DNA from: Eutrophocola sp964629325
GTDB lineage: Bacteria > Pseudomonadota > Gammaproteobacteria > Pseudomonadales > Pseudohongiellaceae
DNA: 64,000 nt
NCBI GenBank assembly: GCA_964629325.1
Contig: CAZVSC010000002.1
Span: 47,794-111,793, forward strand
Direction: 5' to 3'
Made by a program: the position numbers and the translations under genes. Of the stretch, positions 60,561 through 64,000 are shown one piece after another; the first letter of the stretch is position 1; every line of letters starts with the position of its first letter. The notes below the pieces were generated by a model that was not told the DNA's origin, searched no databases, and saw nothing but the letters and a program-made list of their open reading frames with translations.

Positions 60561-61712
60561 TTACAAAGGGGTGGAACTGGGATACCAGTTTTCATCCGGA
60601 ACGAACTCGGCGGTCTCGTTCCGGTTCAATGTGCCGGTACGGGTATCGAGGAACAACAATTCCTTCCTGCCGTATGGATTGATGGCCATGATGGTCAGCG
60701 TGGTTGTCTGGCGTGAATAACTGAGGTGGTACGGCAGCATGTCATGGCTCTGGTAGAGTTCTTCCCGCGACTTTGTGCGGATGTCGAAGCGTGACAGCAT
60801 CGCTTCGTTCTCGTTCATTTCGATCACGACCAGATCACGGCCATTCAACCATTCCGGTGACAGCAGGCGGTAGGGACTGCATTCGATCAGTTTCTGCACC
60901 GACAATATGTTGGTTTCCGACTGGGAGATCGATACCGATTTCAGGGAGGCACATTGGCGCTCTGCGCAGCGTTCCAGCAGGCAGGAGGCGTCCACGAAAA
61001 CCAGCTGACTGCTGTCGGCCGACCATGCCAGGTGCTCGTATACACCGGCTTCCTCGGTCAGCAGGAAATCGTTGCCGTAGGCCAGGTCCCTGGCCCAGAG
61101 GTGGGCACGACGCTCCTCGAGATAGCGCGGGTAGACCACGTAGCGACCATCCGGGGAATACACGGGAAAATCATCGGGATTGGTGATGGCGGCGATCAGG
61201 GCCTGGCGGGCCACTGGCGTCCGGCGGCCTGTGAATGGGGCATCCAGCGAGGCGGCCACACTTTCGGGTGCGCGGGTGTCATGCGTCGGTGCCAGGACGG
61301 CTAATCCGAGTGCCAGCAACAGGACGGCCGCGATACCCGCCGCCAGCGCCGGCCTGTACCGGGGTTTCCGATCCTGCGCCTGATTCCCTGGTCGTTCATC
61401 CTGCCAGCGGACCCCGGCGACCAGGCTGTAGCCTTTCTTGGGATAGGTGGCTATGACCCGTTGCTGGCGGGCGTCATCCCGGAAGGCCTTGCGTAACTGT
61501 GCGATGCAGCGCTGCAGGGCGCTGGGCTCGACGATGGTGTTGGTCCAGATGGCATCAAGCAGGATCTGGTGCGAAACCACTTCACCCGCGTGGCGGGCAA
61601 GGAAGACCAGCACCTGGATGACCCTGGGCTCCAGGGATAGTATTTCGCCATCACGAAAGACCCGGCAACGGTCGGCGTCGACGCGGATATTGTTGATAAA
61701 AAACTGGTTCAA
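60561..61712 (-). CDS. CadC-like membrane-bound transcriptional regulator
   Basis: The 383-residue protein has an OmpR-type winged helix (about 8-97: LSLEPRVIQVLVFLARHAGE, ALQRCIAQLRKAFRDD, IATYPKKGYSLV), one transmembrane helix (121-141) and a periplasmic part with beta-propeller-like strands (FPVYSPDGRYVVYPRYLEE, HLAWSADSSQLVFVD). It senses outside and binds DNA while membrane-anchored. It is divergent from a TonB-dependent receptor and likely controls it. Confidence 0.87.
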   Translation of the reverse strand: MNQFFINNIRVDADRCRVFRDGEILSLEPRVIQVLVFLARHAGEVVSHQILLDAIWTNTIVEPSALQRCIAQLRKAFRDDARQQRVIATYPKKGYSLVAGVRWQDERPGNQAQDRKPRYRPALAAGIAAVLLLALGLAVLAPTHDTRAPESVAASLDAPFTGRRTPVARQALIAAITNPDDFPVYSPDGRYVVYPRYLEERRAHLWARDLAYGNDFLLTEEAGVYEHLAWSADSSQLVFVDASCLLERCAERQCASLKSVSISQSETNILSVQKLIECSPYRLLSPEWLNGRDLVVIEMNENEAMLSRFDIRTKSREELYQSHDMLPYHLSYSRQTTTLTIMAINPYGRKELLFLDTRTGTLNRNETAEFVPDENWYPSSTPL

Positions 61713-61749
61713 GAGGAGTACTCGAAGGTTGGTATGGAGTACAAAGCGC

Positions 61750-61783
61750 TACATCAGGAAAAAATCAGCTTTTTCCTGATGTA
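61750..61783. promoter_or_regulatory. 14-bp inverted repeat in the divergent regulator-receptor gap
   Basis: TACATCAGGAAAAA (61750-61763) and TTTTTCCTGATGTA (61770-61783) are exact inverse complements around a 6-base spacer. The site is 38 bp upstream of the regulator start and about 112 bp from the receptor ATG. It fits an operator for the CadC-like protein, though it could also form a hairpin. Confidence 0.65.
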
Positions 61784-61895
61784 ACTTATTGGTTTACAGC
61801 ATGATTTGTGCAGAATATAGCAAACTTTCACTGTCCGGTGATACCGCAAGGCCGGGCAGTAGCCACATCACGTTCATTTCGGGGGAGAGCATTAC

Positions 61896-63974
61896 ATGAA
61901 CACCCGCTTCAGACACCATCCCATTCAAGTTGCCATTCGTCTCGTTACCGGCGGCCTGCTGGCATCTTCCGCCGGCGCGGTACTGGCCCAGGGCAATATC
62001 CTGGAAACGATCCTGGTCACTTCCGATCGCCAGGAAACCGCTCTCCAGGATATTCCCGCCAGTATTTATGCCCTCGATGCCACGCTGCTGGAAACCTTCA
62101 AGCATGTTCACATTGGTGAAGTGCTCAATACGGTGCCGGGAGTCGTGTTCAACCGCGGCAATGGCCAGGAATCCCTGATGGGTATCCGTTCACCGGTACT
62201 CACCGGCGCCGGCAGTTGCGGCGCCTTCCAGACAGCACAGGACGGCATCCCGCTGCGCGGCTCCGGATTCTGCAACGTCAACCAACTGTTCGAGGCCAAC
62301 AGTGAACAGGCGGGCGCCATCGAAATCATGCGCGGCCCCGGCAGCGTGTTGTTTGGCGTGAACGCGCTCTATGGCGCCATCAACGTGGTCAGCCCGACCC
62401 TGGCGGGTGATTCCGGGACAGAGATTTCCATCGATGCCGGTCCCAATGAGTACGGCCGGGTCAACATCGGGACACGCAGCGTATCCGGCGAGCACGCCTT
62501 CGGTGTCTGGTTCAACGGCGCCAGCGATGGCGGCTACAAGGACGATTCCGGCTTCGACCAGCAAAAGGTCAACGTGGGCCATCAGTATGATGGCGGCAAC
62601 ATCCGTATTTCCACGGTCTTTGCTGCCACCAATCTCAACCAGGAAACCGCCGGCTACCTGGAAGGCTTCGAGGCCTACAAGGATGAATCGCGCAAGAGGG
62701 AAAACGGCAACCCCGAGGCGTTCCGTGATGCCCAGAGTATCCGTCTGCATTCCCGCATCGAGGGTGACACTGAAAACGGCACCTGGATGCTGACGCCGTA
62801 TTACCGCAATACCGACATGACCTTCCTCATGCATTTCCTGCCGGGCACACCGCTGGAAGAAAACGGCCATCATTCCGTGGGTTTGCAGAGCATGTACGGT
62901 TTTGACGCCAGTGAAACACTGAACGTGACCTTCGGCCTGGATATGGAAAGTACCCAGGGTTACCTGAAACAGACCCAGGATGGCGGCTTCGGTCCGTTCC
63001 CGACAGGCAAGCAGTATGACTTCGAAGTCGATGCCACCATGTGGTCGCCCTATGCCTTGCTGAAGTTCCAGATGTCGGAGCAGGACCAGGTCAGCCTGGC
63101 GCTGCGCTATGAATTCCTCGAGTATGAGTACGACAACCTGATGATCGACGGCAACACGGCCGAGAACGGCACGCCGTGCCCGGGCGCCGGTTGCCGCTAC
63201 AGCAGGCCAGCAGACCGCTCCGATGATTTCGACAACGTTACCGCGCAGATTGGCTGGATCCACGACTTCGATGCCGCTTCCCAGTTCTATGCCAACGCCG
63301 CTTTCGCTTTTCGCGCACCCCAGGCCACCGAGCTTTACCGGTTGCAGGCAAACCAGACCGTGGCGGACCTGGATTCGGAAAAGGTGGACAGCTTCGAAGT
63401 GGGCTACCGGGCCAACCACGGCATCGCGTCGTATACCGTCAGTGCCTACTACATGAAGCTTGAGGACGTGATTTTCCAGGACAGCTCCCGCAACAACGTC
63501 AGCGGTGGTGAAACTGCCCATCGGGGCCTGGAATTCAATTCACTGTTCGCCCTGGCCGACAACCTGTCACTGAACGTGGTTGCCAGCTACGCGCGTCATA
63601 CCTATGAATCCAATATCGCTCCTCTTGGCGTGACCGTAATGCTCGACGGCAAGGACATGGATACGGCACCGAAACTGGTGGGCAACGTGCAGCTGAACTG
63701 GCAGGTGAACGCCAGGAACAGCCTGAATCTCGAATGGGTGCACATGGATGATTACTACACGGACGAGCAGAACCTGCATTCCTACGAGGGCCACGATGTC
63801 TTCAACCTGCGCTACCGGTACGACTCTGCCGATGACTGGTATTTCGCAGCAAGGGTGACAAACCTGTTCGACACGGATTATGCGGAGCGTGCGGATTATT
63901 CGGGTTTCGGGGGCGACCGCTACTTTGTCGGGGAACCGGCACAGGTGTTCTTTACCGTGGGCGGCAGGTTCTAG
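61896..63974 (+). CDS. TonB-dependent outer-membrane receptor
   Basis: The 692-residue receptor has a signal peptide to about GAVLAQ, an ETILVTSDRQ plug start, plug motifs VLNTVPGVVFNRGNGQESL, MRGPGSVLFGVNALYGAINV, and a 22-strand-type barrel ending VFFTVGGRF with terminal Phe. AGSCGAFQTAQDGIPLRGSG carries two nearby cysteines that may form a plug disulfide. Ligand (siderophore, vitamin or other) is unknown. It is probably regulated by the divergent CadC-like protein. Confidence 0.94.
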   Translation: MNTRFRHHPIQVAIRLVTGGLLASSAGAVLAQGNILETILVTSDRQETALQDIPASIYALDATLLETFKHVHIGEVLNTVPGVVFNRGNGQESLMGIRSPVLTGAGSCGAFQTAQDGIPLRGSGFCNVNQLFEANSEQAGAIEIMRGPGSVLFGVNALYGAINVVSPTLAGDSGTEISIDAGPNEYGRVNIGTRSVSGEHAFGVWFNGASDGGYKDDSGFDQQKVNVGHQYDGGNIRISTVFAATNLNQETAGYLEGFEAYKDESRKRENGNPEAFRDAQSIRLHSRIEGDTENGTWMLTPYYRNTDMTFLMHFLPGTPLEENGHHSVGLQSMYGFDASETLNVTFGLDMESTQGYLKQTQDGGFGPFPTGKQYDFEVDATMWSPYALLKFQMSEQDQVSLALRYEFLEYEYDNLMIDGNTAENGTPCPGAGCRYSRPADRSDDFDNVTAQIGWIHDFDAASQFYANAAFAFRAPQATELYRLQANQTVADLDSEKVDSFEVGYRANHGIASYTVSAYYMKLEDVIFQDSSRNNVSGGETAHRGLEFNSLFALADNLSLNVVASYARHTYESNIAPLGVTVMLDGKDMDTAPKLVGNVQLNWQVNARNSLNLEWVHMDDYYTDEQNLHSYEGHDVFNLRYRYDSADDWYFAARVTNLFDTDYAERADYSGFGGDRYFVGEPAQVFFTVGGRF

Positions 63975-64000
63975 CAGTTTCCAGGAAGGGCTGTTCTCCA

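Noticed and set aside
62190..63521. 443-residue - strand frame across the TonB receptor
   Set aside because: Antisense shadow of the receptor, whose plug and barrel motifs are clear.

Overview
The window reads as chromosomal DNA of a GC-rich, free-living (probably marine) gammaproteobacterium. The strongest evidence is gene order. One block follows the Pseudomonas order dksA-gluQ-cbrB-pcnB-panB-panC. Another follows the E. coli/Pseudomonas order yrbG-kdsD-kdsC-lptC-lptA-lptB-rpoN-ptsN-rapZ-npr, with mlaC-ibaG-murA-hisG-hisD-degS/algW on the other side. I see no phage, insertion sequence, CRISPR array or rRNA operon. One tRNA, tRNA-Gln(CTG), is present.

Layout. 1-3.1 kb: the 3' end of moeA, a TPR-like lipoprotein, a PCu(A)C copper chaperone, a small membrane protein and a bile-acid/sodium symporter family transporter. 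3.2-7.7 kb: an accessory cluster with a SET-domain protein and an unusual PLP decarboxylase on +, converging on a carboxylate-amine ligase and an aspartoacylase-like amidohydrolase on -. 7.8-13.4 kb: tRNA-Gln, a PQQ quinohemoprotein dehydrogenase, a two-helix K+ channel, a membrane protein and acetyl-CoA synthetase. 13.5-19.4 kb: pantothenate synthesis (panB, panC, panD) with rimK-rimB inserted, a deoxynucleoside kinase and pcnB. 19.4-26.3 kb: a candidate small RNA, cbrB, gluQ, a lysine-rich DksA, sfsA, a Rieske protein, a cystathionine-gamma-synthase-like enzyme and a second DksA-type zinc-finger protein. 26.2-31.9 kb: a membrane-anchored unknown, a coiled-coil lipoprotein, a membrane pyrophosphatase and Mrp. 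31.9-41.7 kb: darP, mgtE, the nitrogen PTS and rpoN, and LPS export and Kdo synthesis. 42-49.5 kb: mlaC, ibaG, murA, hisG, hisD, a DegS/AlgW protease, a Nif3-like protein, yciH, DUF1244 and an antitoxin-like protein. 49.6-64 kb: a catabolic and envelope region with two aldehyde dehydrogenases, an amidohydrolase, an acyl-CoA dehydrogenase, an outer-membrane DUF5916-type protein, a metallo-beta-lactamase-fold protein, a CadC-like regulator and a TonB-dependent receptor.

The most interesting signal is at 19.4-21.4 kb. The response regulator is recognisably CbrB, yet cbrA is absent next to it. Its receiver has lost the conserved lysine and its GAFTGA sigma54-contact loop reads GAFPGA. The adjacent cbrB-pcnB gap is where Pseudomonas encodes the sRNA CrcZ. 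Here the gap holds a terminator hairpin, AANAANAA motifs and a good sigma70-type promoter, but no canonical sigma54 promoter. This suggests a rewired carbon-catabolite-control circuit. Several conserved blocks also lack expected members (folK, hpf, mlaFED/mlaB, hisC), and several short tandem repeats sit between genes.
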